Notes: generated by a model not told the origin, from the letters alone. A stretch of DNA of 35,743 bases from Clostridia bacterium (GCA_021205365.1 JAJPXP010000052.1:1-35743), one strand, 5' to 3'. Counted from the first letter of the stretch, positions 24,068 through 31,430 are shown. Made by a program: numbers and translations.

Positions 24068-24988
24068 TCAAGAAACAATATGAACCTCACCATCCTGCAG
24101 CTGCAGCACAATGGTTCCATCTTTTGCCGTTTCCTTCACGATGGTCTGAAACGGCTCCAGATAGCTATACAGCTGTTCCGAAGGCCTCTGCTCTGTACTG
24201 CCTTCGCCATAAGAAATCACAGCATATGCCGGAGAAACAGCCTGAATAAAATCCTGGCAGGAAGATACCGCAGCGCCATGGCTGGCTACTTTTAAAATAT
24301 CACAGTTTAATTGCGTTTCATTCTGCCGCAGCATTTCCTGTTCCACGCTGACCGGGGCATCACTGGGGAATAACGCGCTGCAGCCCTCTGCATCCAGCCG
24401 GAAAACCAGGGAACATTCGTTGGAATCTTCGGAATCAGAAGACTCCTCACTGTTCTGCCCGGGCGCCAGTGTTGTCAGTGTCATCCCCGTACCTTCAAAT
24501 GGAATGATATCGCCGATACCCGGAAATTGCGGTTCCAGGCCCTGTGCAGCAACCACATCCAGCAGCTTATCATAAATCTCCGTATCCTGCGGCTGGCCGG
24601 ACATATAAAAGGCACCAATCGGAAACGTATTCAGTACAGCAATCAAACCTCCGATATGATCCTCACGGGGATTGCTCGCAATCACAGCATCCAGCCTTGC
24701 AATCCCCCGCCGGCTTAGATAATTCACAACGGTACTGCCAAAAACCTGATTTCCGCCATCAATCAACACAGCGCTGCTGCCACTCAAAATCAGGGTTGCG
24801 TCCCCCTGACCGACATTGATAAAATGGATGGTGGTAGCGGAGGATGACGTATTCGCCGCAACCGCACCAATATCTGTGGTGGCTTGCACCGGAACTCTGG
24901 TCGGGAGAATGTCTTTGGTAAAGGCAAATGCGAACAAAAGCATGGTTATCATAACCAGCAAAACACTGGAATTCTTTTTCATAGACAT
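24068..24988 (-). CDS. Secreted ComEC-like metallo-beta-lactamase-fold protein with a degenerate metal motif
   Basis: 306 aa, ATG 24988 with GGGGGGA upstream. An N-terminal hydrophobic segment (LLVMITMLLFAFAF) would export or anchor it. The rest resembles the C-terminal MBL domain of ComEC: IHFINVGQGDATLI, VLIDGG, DHIGGLIAVLNTF, CSLVFRLDAEG, LFPSDAP and ILKVASHGA. The expected HPHxDH zinc motif reads N106-P-R108-E-D110-H111, so two metal-binding His are lost while Asp-His remain; a GGN replaces the usual GG. It may bind metal differently or be a pseudoenzyme. Secreted relatives are often called DNA-binding or competence-like MBL proteins; role unknown. Confidence 0.85.
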   Translation of the reverse strand: MSMKKNSSVLLVMITMLLFAFAFTKDILPTRVPVQATTDIGAVAANTSSSATTIHFINVGQGDATLILSGSSAVLIDGGNQVFGSTVVNYLSRRGIARLDAVIASNPREDHIGGLIAVLNTFPIGAFYMSGQPQDTEIYDKLLDVVAAQGLEPQFPGIGDIIPFEGTGMTLTTLAPGQNSEESSDSEDSNECSLVFRLDAEGCSALFPSDAPVSVEQEMLRQNETQLNCDILKVASHGAAVSSCQDFIQAVSPAYAVISYGEGSTEQRPSEQLYSYLEPFQTIVKETAKDGTIVLQLQDGEVHIVS

Positions 24989-25022
24989 AATCCCCCCTTT
25001 TTCGAGTCAATTTTACAATTTT

Positions 25023-25051
25023 AGTATACCAAGTATTGGTCACAAATTCAA
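25023..25051 (-). promoter_or_regulatory. Promoter of the ComEC-like gene
   Basis: Minus strand: TTGAAT (25046-25051), 17-bp spacer, TATACT (25023-25028). Confidence 0.7.
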
Positions 25052-25076
25052 ACATATGTGAGGTTTTTTCTTCGTT

Positions 25077-25098
25077 AAAAGTAAAAAGTGTTACTTTT
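25077..25098. promoter_or_regulatory. Perfect 8-bp dyad upstream of the ComEC-like promoter
   Basis: AAAAGTAA (25077-25084), six bases, TTACTTTT (25091-25098), centred about 40 bp upstream of the -35, a position typical of activator sites. A second dyad, TTTTCCACA/TGTGGAAAA (25121-25141), lies further up. The rest of 25142-25243 shows no gene. Confidence 0.4.
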
Positions 25099-25243
25099 GT
25101 ACCAGAAGCATACACAAAAGTTTTCCACATCCTGTGGAAAATATAACGAAAAAAGCAGATATCCGCGGAGAAAAGCTGAAGCTGTTACGAAATCCCATAA
25201 TATAATATCGCCAGATTATATGCTGAACCAAAATACAGAGATG

Positions 25244-25283
25244 AAAAGAGAGGCAGCTCGTTTGAGACTTGCCTCTCTTTTTT
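25244..25283 (-). terminator. Terminator of the LCP gene
   Basis: 9-bp stem AGAGAGGCA/TGCCTCTCT with T runs on both strands, 9 nt after the LCP stop codon. Confidence 0.8.
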
Positions 25284-25291
25284 GGATATTG

Positions 25292-26200
25292 TCATCCTTC
25301 TATTTCCAGAAAACTCCGGATTTCTTCGCCGGCCTTCTGGGTATCATAAACATAATACCATGCGCCGTCAATGGTCTGCCCTTCTGCTTGTGTCTGATTG
25401 GACGGAATCGCATACTGGCTGATCTCCGTGTCCGCTGGCGTCAGCTGCGCAAGCAGGGCTGCCAACTGCCCGCGCGATAAATTTGTTGTGCACTGGTCAA
25501 GCAGCTTACCCATTAAATCCAGGCATTCCTCTTCATCCAGCTGCCGTATCTGATCCAGCAGCCCTGTCAGCACTTCCCGCTGGCGGGATGTCCGCACATC
25601 ATCATTGTCCAGATAGCGGATACGGCTGTAGGCAACCGCCTGGCTGCCATTTAAGTGGACACTGTCTCCTGCGGAAAGCCCGGCGCCCGTACTGCCCAGA
25701 TATTCCAGCTCCCCTTCCGAAAGCTCGACATCAACGCCGCCCAATGCATCCACAATTTCCGCCATGCCGGAAAAATTCACGGCTACATAGCTGCCGACCT
25801 GTAATCCAAAGTTTTCATTTAACGTCTGTAAGGTCAGCTCACCGCCGCCATAGGCATAAGCCGCATTCAATTTCCGTTTTCCATAGCCATCGATCTCCAC
25901 GCGGGTATCCCGCGCAACAGAACACAGACGGATTTTATTCTGTTTCCGGTCGATGGAAGCCAGCAAAATGGCATCAGAACGTCCGGCGTCCCCTTCGTCG
26001 GTATCAATACCCAGCAAAGCAACACAATCATATCCAGCTGCTTCCCCGCTGCCGGATACCGTCTGCGAATCCATGAGATTCTGCATGGATTCATCTGATT
26101 CAATATTATGGAACAAAAAATGCCATGCGCCAAATAACACCAGCGCCAGTGCCGCTGCCAGCCCGCCAATATATAAAATAACGCTTTTTCCCTGTATCAT
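25292..26200 (-). CDS. LytR-CpsA-Psr (LCP) family wall-polymer transferase
   Basis: 302 aa from ATG 26200, with GGGAGGG 7 nt upstream; the in-frame extension to 26278 crosses the promoter. One N-terminal membrane anchor (VILYIGGLAAALALVLFGAW) precedes the extracellular LCP domain: LLGID, GRSDAILLASID, ICSVARDTRV-like LCSVARDTRVEI, NAAYAYGG, VDALGGVDVEL, and YSRIRYLDNDDVRTSRQREVL, holding the conserved Asp and Arg residues that bind the polyprenyl pyrophosphate. The family links teichoic acids or capsule-like glycans to peptidoglycan. The C-terminal tail (AIPSNQTQAEGQTIDGAWYYV) is the usual LCP closing strand. Confidence 0.93.
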   Translation of the reverse strand: MIQGKSVILYIGGLAAALALVLFGAWHFLFHNIESDESMQNLMDSQTVSGSGEAAGYDCVALLGIDTDEGDAGRSDAILLASIDRKQNKIRLCSVARDTRVEIDGYGKRKLNAAYAYGGGELTLQTLNENFGLQVGSYVAVNFSGMAEIVDALGGVDVELSEGELEYLGSTGAGLSAGDSVHLNGSQAVAYSRIRYLDNDDVRTSRQREVLTGLLDQIRQLDEEECLDLMGKLLDQCTTNLSRGQLAALLAQLTPADTEISQYAIPSNQTQAEGQTIDGAWYYVYDTQKAGEEIRSFLEIEG

Positions 26201-26249
26201 ATCCAGCCCTCCCAACAGGATCGGAAGATTCCTCTGATTTTCTGTTATC

Positions 26250-26278
26250 ATCTTACCCTGCATTGGAAAAAGTGTCAA
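26250..26278 (-). promoter_or_regulatory. Promoter of the LCP gene
   Basis: Minus strand: TTGACA (26273-26278), 17-bp spacer, TAAGAT (26250-26255). Confidence 0.75.
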
Positions 26279-26350
26279 GTATGCTCAAAAAGTTGGTATT
26301 CCTGGGGTGATTCATGGAATCTTATTCTTCTTTTTTGTATAGAAATCCAA

Positions 26351-26380
26351 TTGCCTGTATTCTGTAAGAAATGCTATAAT
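26351..26380 (+). promoter_or_regulatory. Promoter of the sugar-binding lipoprotein gene
   Basis: TTGCCT (26351-26356), 18-bp spacer, TATAAT (26375-26380). Confidence 0.7.
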
Positions 26381-26413
26381 AGATTATTATATTATCTGAA
26401 AGGAGATGTCCGC

Positions 26414-27454
26414 ATGAAAAAACTCTGCCGCATATTCTGTCTGGCTGCATGCATCGCTATGCTGTGCTGCGCATGCGGGTCCCCTGCCGCCGATCGTTCT
26501 GATGACTCCAACCAGGCCGATGCGACGGAATCACAGCATCCCACATCAGATAATCATGTGATCACTGATACACCGTATGTCGGTATTGTATTAAAATCAA
26601 CAGACAATCCATTTTTCTCCCTGATAAAAGCAGGGGCGGAAAGTGAAGCAGATATGCTCGGCGTACAGGTCATGGTTGTTTCTCCGGAGCATGAATCCAA
26701 TATACAGGAACAGGCAGATCTGGTTTCGACGATGGTCAATATGGCAGTAGATGTCATTGCCGTTGCGCCGATCCAGGAAGAGGGTCTAACCGATGCACTG
26801 AAGCAGGCAGAAGCCAAGGGCAAAATTATCATGTCTGTGGATACGGCACTGGATTATGAAGGCAGCTCCTGTTACATCGGGACTGACCAGTATGCCGCCG
26901 GTTACCAGCAGGGAAAATACGCTGCCGAACTGGTATCGGAAAGCGATAATGCCTATGCGGTTATCCTGCGCGGCCCGGAAGGAAACAAAACCCATACACT
27001 GCGGGAATATGGTATAACGGATGGGCTGGAGGATGGCAATGTATATGTCCTCGGCGCAGAAGACTGCAACTGCGAGGAAGATACTGCGGAAGAGACAATG
27101 GAGAAGCTTCTGGAAGAACATCCGGAGCTGAACGTCGTATGCACAACCTCAGACACCATGGCCGTCGGCGCACAGCGTGCCATTGCGAACGCAGGACGGA
27201 AGGATGTGCATATTGTCTCCTTTGACGGTCTGCAGGAAGCAACCGAGCTTGTCCGTATTGGCGAGCTGGACGCTGTTTTTGCACAGCAGCCATATGAGAT
27301 GGGAAAGCTTTGTGTCGATTATGCGATGAAGCTGTACAACGGGGAAACGGTCGATTCCTCCGTGCATACCGACATCGAGCTGATTACACAGGGCAATGCA
27401 GAAGCACATGTGGATGAAATCAACCGCCTGCTAAATCACAAAGGCGGGAAATAA
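26414..27454 (+). CDS. RbsB-like periplasmic-type sugar-binding lipoprotein
   Basis: 346 aa from ATG 26414, behind AAAGGAGATG. A lipoprotein signal ends in a Cys-rich stretch, with lipidation most likely at the Cys before GSPAAD (near residue 22). The mature part is a type 1 periplasmic-binding fold: VGIVLKSTDNPFFSLIKAGAESEAD, AVAPIQEEGLTDALKQAEAKG, SVDTALDYEGSSCYIGTD, RGPEGNKTHTLREYG and VSFDGLQEATELVRIGELDAVFAQQPYEMG. These bind sugars, autoinducer-2 or similar ligands for ABC import or for a sensor kinase. No permease or ATPase gene is next to it and it is bounded by its own promoter and terminator, so it is an orphan receptor. Ligand unknown. Confidence 0.92.
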   Translation: MKKLCRIFCLAACIAMLCCACGSPAADRSDDSNQADATESQHPTSDNHVITDTPYVGIVLKSTDNPFFSLIKAGAESEADMLGVQVMVVSPEHESNIQEQADLVSTMVNMAVDVIAVAPIQEEGLTDALKQAEAKGKIIMSVDTALDYEGSSCYIGTDQYAAGYQQGKYAAELVSESDNAYAVILRGPEGNKTHTLREYGITDGLEDGNVYVLGAEDCNCEEDTAEETMEKLLEEHPELNVVCTTSDTMAVGAQRAIANAGRKDVHIVSFDGLQEATELVRIGELDAVFAQQPYEMGKLCVDYAMKLYNGETVDSSVHTDIELITQGNAEAHVDEINRLLNHKGGK

Positions 27455-27455
27455 C

Positions 27456-27497
27456 ATACCCTCCCATACAGGCTCAGCCTGCTGAGAGGGTATTTTT
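27456..27497 (+). terminator. Terminator of the lipoprotein gene
   Basis: 8-bp stem ATACCCTC/GAGGGTAT with an inner AGGCT/AGCCT hairpin, followed by T. It lies between convergent genes and may work both ways. Confidence 0.75.
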
Positions 27498-27503
27498 CTG
27501 CCG

Positions 27504-28448
27504 TTATGCGAATAAAAATACGCCATAACATGCCAGTATCAACACTGGACATACAATTTTTGTCCATCTATTGCGAAATTTCATCATAACCCACATAGTC
27601 GGCAATGCTACAGCGCCGCACAGCAGCAATGTCACTGTCTGCGGGTCGGAGAAATGGTATACATTGCCGCTGTACAGGATATCTACAACTGCCATAATGA
27701 CGAGATTAAAAATATTGCTGCCGACAATATTGCCAAAGGCGATATCTGCATTCCCCATCCGAAGCAGTGTTGCCGTGGAAGCCGCCTCCGGCAAGCTGGT
27801 AGCAATGCCAAGGAACAATGCGCCTGCCATGCCCTGTCCCAGATTCAGGCGGACAGAAATATCATCCGTAATATAGGTGATGATAATACTCAGGACAACA
27901 ATGCCGATGCTGACTGCAACAAACCGCACTGCAATCTGCCGTACGGTCAATGGGCTTGTGTCCTCCTCCTGCTCCTCCGCGCCGCTGTTGTCTGAGGACA
28001 TATGTTTCACGCCAAAGATATACAGGATAATAATGCACACAGAAGTCAGGCTGACAGACAGGATATGGAACTGAAAAATGCCCCGCCAGTCCAGAATCAG
28101 CAGCACATAACATGCCAGCACAAACAGCGTGACGACACGATGGCTGGAAGATAACGCCGCTTTTCCGAAGGTGCGGGTAAACAGCAGCAGGAAAAAGGAC
28201 AGCATTGCCATGTTAAACAGGTCACTGCCAAGAATATTGCCAAGACATAAACCCGGCTGATGCAGCAACACCGTAGCAGAAATACTGGTAAACAACTCTG
28301 GCAGGCTGGTCACGGCAGACAGCATGATACCGCCGATAAATGCACCGGACAGGCTGGTTTTCTTGTCCAGCAGATCAACATAATCCGATGCCTTGACAGA
28401 AAATATCACAACACCTGCCGCTATAATCAGATACGCGAGATAAATCAT
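27504..28448 (-). CDS. CaCA-family cation exchanger (YrbG/CaxA-like), probable Mn2+/Ca2+ exporter
   Basis: 314 aa, ATG 28448 with GGAGGA upstream. About ten membrane segments contain the two alpha repeats of Na+/Ca2+ exchangers: GGIMLSAVTSLPELFTSISA...GNILGSDLFN (about 39-79) and GIATSLPEAASTA...GNIVGSNIFN (about 215-250). The central loop is acidic (SGAEEQEEDTS). The family exports Ca2+ or related divalent cations against Na+ or H+ entry. The leader upstream reads as a yybP-ykoY riboswitch, which senses Mn2+; this points to Mn2+, or Mn2+ plus Ca2+, as the exported ion. Alternatively it exports Ca2+ and is merely induced by Mn2+. Confidence 0.92.
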   Translation of the reverse strand: MIYLAYLIIAAGVVIFSVKASDYVDLLDKKTSLSGAFIGGIMLSAVTSLPELFTSISATVLLHQPGLCLGNILGSDLFNMAMLSFFLLLFTRTFGKAALSSSHRVVTLFVLACYVLLILDWRGIFQFHILSVSLTSVCIIILYIFGVKHMSSDNSGAEEQEEDTSPLTVRQIAVRFVAVSIGIVVLSIIITYITDDISVRLNLGQGMAGALFLGIATSLPEAASTATLLRMGNADIAFGNIVGSNIFNLVIMAVVDILYSGNVYHFSDPQTVTLLLCGAVALPTMWVMMKFRNRWTKIVCPVLILACYGVFLFA

Positions 28449-28482
28449 AAAACTTCCTCCGCAAAAATTGAAATATAACCAT

Positions 28483-28548
28483 AAAAAAGACCCATAGACA
28501 ATGGCACTGCAGAAAAACCGTTTCCCGCGGTATCATCATCTATGAGTC
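28483..28548 (-). terminator. Expression-platform terminator of the riboswitch
   Basis: Minus strand: GACTCATAGA (28539-28548) pairs with TCTATGGGTC (28489-28498), enclosing a 40-nt loop with its own ACCG/CGGT hairpin, then six T. It lies between the aptamer and the exchanger start codon. Confidence 0.75.
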
Positions 28549-28563
28549 TCATTTTTTAAGAAA

Positions 28564-28645
28564 ATACCAGACAGCCTCCGGGCTGACGCGATTGTTGATA
28601 TTCCCACGGCAATCTGCCGCAAACTACTCCCCCATTAGACAGTAT
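28564..28645 (-). promoter_or_regulatory. yybP-ykoY (Mn2+) riboswitch aptamer
   Basis: Read on the minus strand, the hallmark GGGGGAGTAG lies at 28624-28633. It is followed by a CGGCA/TGCCG hairpin, the tract ATCAACA, and the AGCC-CGGA-GGCT hairpin with its CCGG-type loop; ATACT (28641-28645) and GGTAT (28564-28568) close the P1 helix. These are the conserved parts of the yybP-ykoY family, established as Mn2+ sensors that switch on exporters. A terminator platform follows. Confidence 0.78.
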
Positions 28646-28662
28646 GTTCTTCTGTTCGAGTT

Positions 28663-28692
28663 ACTTTACCATGCCAAACAAGCCCTTGTCAA
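28663..28692 (-). promoter_or_regulatory. Promoter of the riboswitch-exchanger transcript
   Basis: Minus strand: TTGACA (28687-28692), 18-bp spacer, TAAAGT (28663-28668). Confidence 0.7.
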
Positions 28693-28717
28693 TGGCTTTA
28701 TCAAAAAATCAATACAG

Positions 28718-29356
28718 TCACAACAGCAGTGTGGTCCAGATGGGCGATGCCAGCAGGAAATAGACGGCAAAGGCCAACATTATACTTCCCAGCCCTGCTA
28801 TGATTAGTTTGTCCGAAGTATGCGCCTGAAATACCGTAATCTTGCGGAAAAAGACCAGAAAAATCATATAGCCCAGCAATATTCCCGCTGTATTCATCAA
28901 CAAATCATTGATATCCGTTGCATGGAAATTAAACAGCTGGGAAAATTCAATCAGCATGGACAGCAGAAAACCGCATATCACATTCTGCAGCACGCCATGG
29001 TTGTCCCACAGCAGCGGCAGCACAACGCCCAATGGGATAAACAGCAGTATATTGAGCAGCATTTCCAGCGTCAGCTTGTCTGCTATTACACCGCAGATGC
29101 TGCTTTCCTGTATCATGCTTGTGCCGAACCGCAGGATATCCTCCAATCCGGCCGTCCCGGTAAAGGAAAACATGGTAATCAGCAATACCATCAACAGCTG
29201 CCAGCCGACCACAAACCCTTTTCCATATGAAATGCCCTTCCTGCGGTACAGGCGGCAAAGCAGCCATTCCAGCAGCAGATACACCGGACACGCCAGCAGA
29301 TAATGCATCAGGCTTTCCCACAGCTCACTCCATAGAGCATATAAAACAGATATCAT
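28718..29356 (-). CDS. VanZ-family membrane protein
   Basis: 212 aa, ATG 29356 behind AAAGGATG. About five membrane segments. The VanZ signature spans LLNILLFIPLGVVLPLLW and FLLSMLIEFSQLFNFHATDINDLLMNTAGILLGYMIF, with the conserved E-x-x-Q and D-x-N/D-D residues. VanZ proteins add low-level teicoplanin resistance in enterococci, but most homologues have no known role; lipid or wall handling is assumed. It follows kptA with a 77-nt gap without a clear promoter, so it is probably the last gene of the azlC transcript. Its start codon lies inside a perfect 15-bp inverted repeat (29345-29394). Confidence 0.88.
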   Translation of the reverse strand: MISVLYALWSELWESLMHYLLACPVYLLLEWLLCRLYRRKGISYGKGFVVGWQLLMVLLITMFSFTGTAGLEDILRFGTSMIQESSICGVIADKLTLEMLLNILLFIPLGVVLPLLWDNHGVLQNVICGFLLSMLIEFSQLFNFHATDINDLLMNTAGILLGYMIFLVFFRKITVFQAHTSDKLIIAGLGSIMLAFAVYFLLASPIWTTLLL

Positions 29357-29394
29357 AAATCAGCACATCCTTTCTGCCTTTTATGATATCTGTT
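29345..29394 (-). promoter_or_regulatory. 15-bp hairpin enclosing the vanZ start codon
   Basis: Minus strand: AACAGATATCATAAA (29380-29394) and TTTATGATATCTGTT (29345-29359) are perfect complements around a 20-nt loop. The ATG (29354-29356) lies in the second arm and the ribosome site AAAGGATG lies in the loop. In RNA this would block initiation unless opened. Confidence 0.7.
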
Positions 29395-29433
29395 ACTTTT
29401 GAAGATTTGTCGTGCAAAATTCTTTCGGTTTTC

Positions 29434-29988
29434 TTACAGAACCTCGTCGAGCGGATGCATATAATAGATCGGCACCCGCCTCGTCAGCCATACATGGTTG
29501 ACGGACTCAAAAAACTCGTAGCCATCCTGGGCCATCTGTGCGGTGTCAATTCTGTAAACATATGGTTTTCCATGCCGCTGTCCAACTTTGATTGCCGTTC
29601 CCACATCACCAGACAGATGGACATATAAGCGCTCCTTGGGCTTAAGCCCTTCCTTCTCAATCGAGGCAACGTATTTCATGCCAGTACCATGATACAGTAT
29701 CTCCGGCGGTGTTACCGGCTCCAGCTCTATGTCCACTGGTATGGAATGTCCCTGATTGGCGCGGATTTTGGTCCGGTCTGCGTTGAAGCTGTAACGCTGT
29801 TTTTCATCTGTCCGGACAATCTCCTCCAGGATTTCCATGTTCATCTGATGTCCGGATCTTGCATTGATCCCCCGGATCAGTTCTTTGGTATCTGCCCAGC
29901 CGTGCTGATCTATTGTGATGCCAATGATATCTGGTTGATGCCGGAGTATCTTGCTCATAAATTTGCTGGTTTTGGTATAAGACTGCAT
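29434..29988 (-). CDS. kptA: RNA 2'-phosphotransferase (Tpt1/KptA)
   Basis: 184 aa from ATG 29988, with GGAGG upstream; the longer in-frame reading is the azlD region in another frame. It has the family's N-terminal winged-helix part (MSKILRHQPDIIGITIDQHGWADTKELI) with catalytic Arg16-His17, then IRANQGHS (Arg76, His81), LYHGTGMKYVASIEKEGLKPKERLYVHLS and the RHGKPYVYRID strand. Tpt1 enzymes remove an internal RNA 2'-phosphate using NAD+, giving ADP-ribose 1'',2''-cyclic phosphate. In bacteria, which lack the tRNA-splicing pathway that makes the substrate, the role is uncertain. It sits 14 nt after azlD and is surely cotranscribed. Confidence 0.94.
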   Translation of the reverse strand: MQSYTKTSKFMSKILRHQPDIIGITIDQHGWADTKELIRGINARSGHQMNMEILEEIVRTDEKQRYSFNADRTKIRANQGHSIPVDIELEPVTPPEILYHGTGMKYVASIEKEGLKPKERLYVHLSGDVGTAIKVGQRHGKPYVYRIDTAQMAQDGYEFFESVNHVWLTRRVPIYYMHPLDEVL

Positions 29989-30002
29989 AATGGCCTCCTC
30001 TC

Positions 30003-30305
30003 TCAAAGAAATAGTTCTAATACAAATACAATCACACATGCCGCAACAGCAACCTGAAACAGGCTTCCGCCAAACCATGCCAGTAAAATGCCGACAATCA
30101 ATGCTGCCAGCCCGGCCCACATGCTGTTTGTCGCATCCAGAATAGCAGGAAATGTCATGACCGCCAATGTAACATAGGGCACATAATATAAAAAGGAACG
30201 TATCGTCTGATTTTTGATTTCCGCCCGGATCAGGGTCAGCGGCAGCACACGGATCAGGTATGTGACACCTGCCATGACCAAAAGATATATCCATATATTA
30301 TGCAT
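30003..30305 (-). CDS. azlD: AzlD-family branched-chain amino acid exporter subunit
   Basis: 100 aa, ATG 30305, overlapping azlC by 8 bp. Three to four membrane segments with the family opening IWIYLLVMAGVTYLIRVLPLTLIR and the central SFLYYVPYVTLAVMTFPAIL. With AzlC it forms the two-component exporter (BrnFE type) of branched-chain amino acids and analogues. The overlap implies translational coupling. The kptA gene follows directly. Confidence 0.92.
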   Translation of the reverse strand: MHNIWIYLLVMAGVTYLIRVLPLTLIRAEIKNQTIRSFLYYVPYVTLAVMTFPAILDATNSMWAGLAALIVGILLAWFGGSLFQVAVAACVIVFVLELFL

Positions 30306-31014
30306 TCTGTTCCTCCTTCACCGGGAACAGGACAGCAGCAGCGCCCGCAATCACAATGGTCAGAACAATCGTACGCATACCGGAAGAAATACCCGATACC
30401 ACCGGAAGCTTTGCCATGGCAAAGCTTGCCAGCATGGAAATGGCAACCAGCCCGGCAATGACTTTATTTTTGCGGGTCGGAGGAATAATAATTGCCAAAA
30501 ACATACCATATAAGCCGACACTCAAAGCGCTGACCATATTTTGCGGCAGAATATTGCCTACCGCAACACCGATAAACGTCCCTAATGTCCAGCCCGGAAG
30601 GGCAATCGCCATCATGCCATAGTGATACCATGGATTCAATTTATCCGGCACACTGACAGCCACACCGAAAATTTCGTCCGTAATGCCCCAGCTGACAATC
30701 AGCCGATGGAAAAATGGCAGATCCGGGTCCAATTTCTGGCTTAAGGAACAGGACATCAGCAGATACCGTGCATTGATAACGAGCATCATCATCGCCATCT
30801 CTACATAGGATGCGCCTGCTGCAATAACATGAAACCCGGCAAATTCTCCGGCAGAGGCCACCGTCGTCACACTTGCAAATGCCCCCTGCCACGCTGTTAG
30901 CCCCGCATTTTTTGCGGCAATGCCCAGCGTGAAGGAAACTGCAAAATATCCCAGTGCAATTGGTGTACCATTATGTATCCCCCGCCGGAACCATGAAGCA
31001 TTCTCCTGATTCAT
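30298..31014 (-). CDS. azlC: AzlC-family branched-chain amino acid exporter
   Basis: 238 aa, ATG 31014 with GGGAGGA upstream. Typical AzlC features: RRGIHNGTPIALGYFAVSFTLGIAAKNAGL, ASAGEFAG, NARYLLMSCSLSQKL and WGITDEIFGVAV, with seven or so membrane segments. It is the large subunit of the AzlCD/BrnFE exporter that relieves excess leucine, isoleucine, valine and analogues. First gene of a leftward run azlC-azlD-kptA-vanZ, with promoter at 31052-31080. No Lrp-type regulator gene is adjacent. Confidence 0.94.
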   Translation of the reverse strand: MNQENASWFRRGIHNGTPIALGYFAVSFTLGIAAKNAGLTAWQGAFASVTTVASAGEFAGFHVIAAGASYVEMAMMMLVINARYLLMSCSLSQKLDPDLPFFHRLIVSWGITDEIFGVAVSVPDKLNPWYHYGMMAIALPGWTLGTFIGVAVGNILPQNMVSALSVGLYGMFLAIIIPPTRKNKVIAGLVAISMLASFAMAKLPVVSGISSGMRTIVLTIVIAGAAAVLFPVKEEQNA

Positions 31015-31051
31015 CCAAACGTCCTCCCGACAATCAACATCTTATCGTTAT

Positions 31052-31080
31052 ATTGTACTCGGAACAGGGTTTCGCGTCAA
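31052..31080 (-). promoter_or_regulatory. Promoter of the azlC operon
   Basis: Minus strand: TTGACG (31075-31080), 17-bp spacer, TACAAT (31052-31057). Confidence 0.65.
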
Positions 31081-31406
31081 ATCTTATTTTTTCGCCTGTC
31101 ATAGATTTCGCCAGACAGCTGCCGTGTCCGGCTCCCCTGGAGAAAAAATCTCTGGTACATAGGATGTCAGCGAGCCGTTAGAATGCAGCCATAGGGCTTT
31201 ACAACGCTGTAGGATACCAACGCCGTAATGATTATTTGTATATTTATATATATTTTTATCAAATAGTAATCAAATATGCAGACAGAACGCGGCAGGTATG
31301 CCGCTTTCCGTCTCCACACGTTGGATGAATTGATCTCCAATTGAAAACAGCTGGAAAATGACCAGCTGCTGTATTGAAATATCATTATAAAAATATGAAA
31401 CGCTCT
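31081..31406. other. Non-coding stretch with dyads and a possible gene remnant
   Basis: No intact gene. It holds a GCGGCA/TGCCGC hairpin (near 31290-31305), a CAGCTGG/CCAGCTG hairpin (near 31347-31367) and a very AT-rich tract (31230-31275). On the minus strand one frame gives IQQLVIFQLFSIGDQFIQ and continues to a stop, without a start codon or ribosome site, reminiscent of a decayed gene end or of a dispersed repeat. It separates the yczE-like gene from azlC. Confidence 0.35.
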
Positions 31407-31430
31407 AAAAGAAGACGCACCGGCGTCTCT
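31407..31430 (-). terminator. Terminator of the YczE-like gene
   Basis: 6-bp stem AGACGC/GCGTCT with a 4-base loop and a T-rich tract on both strands, starting 8 nt after the stop codon. Confidence 0.65.
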
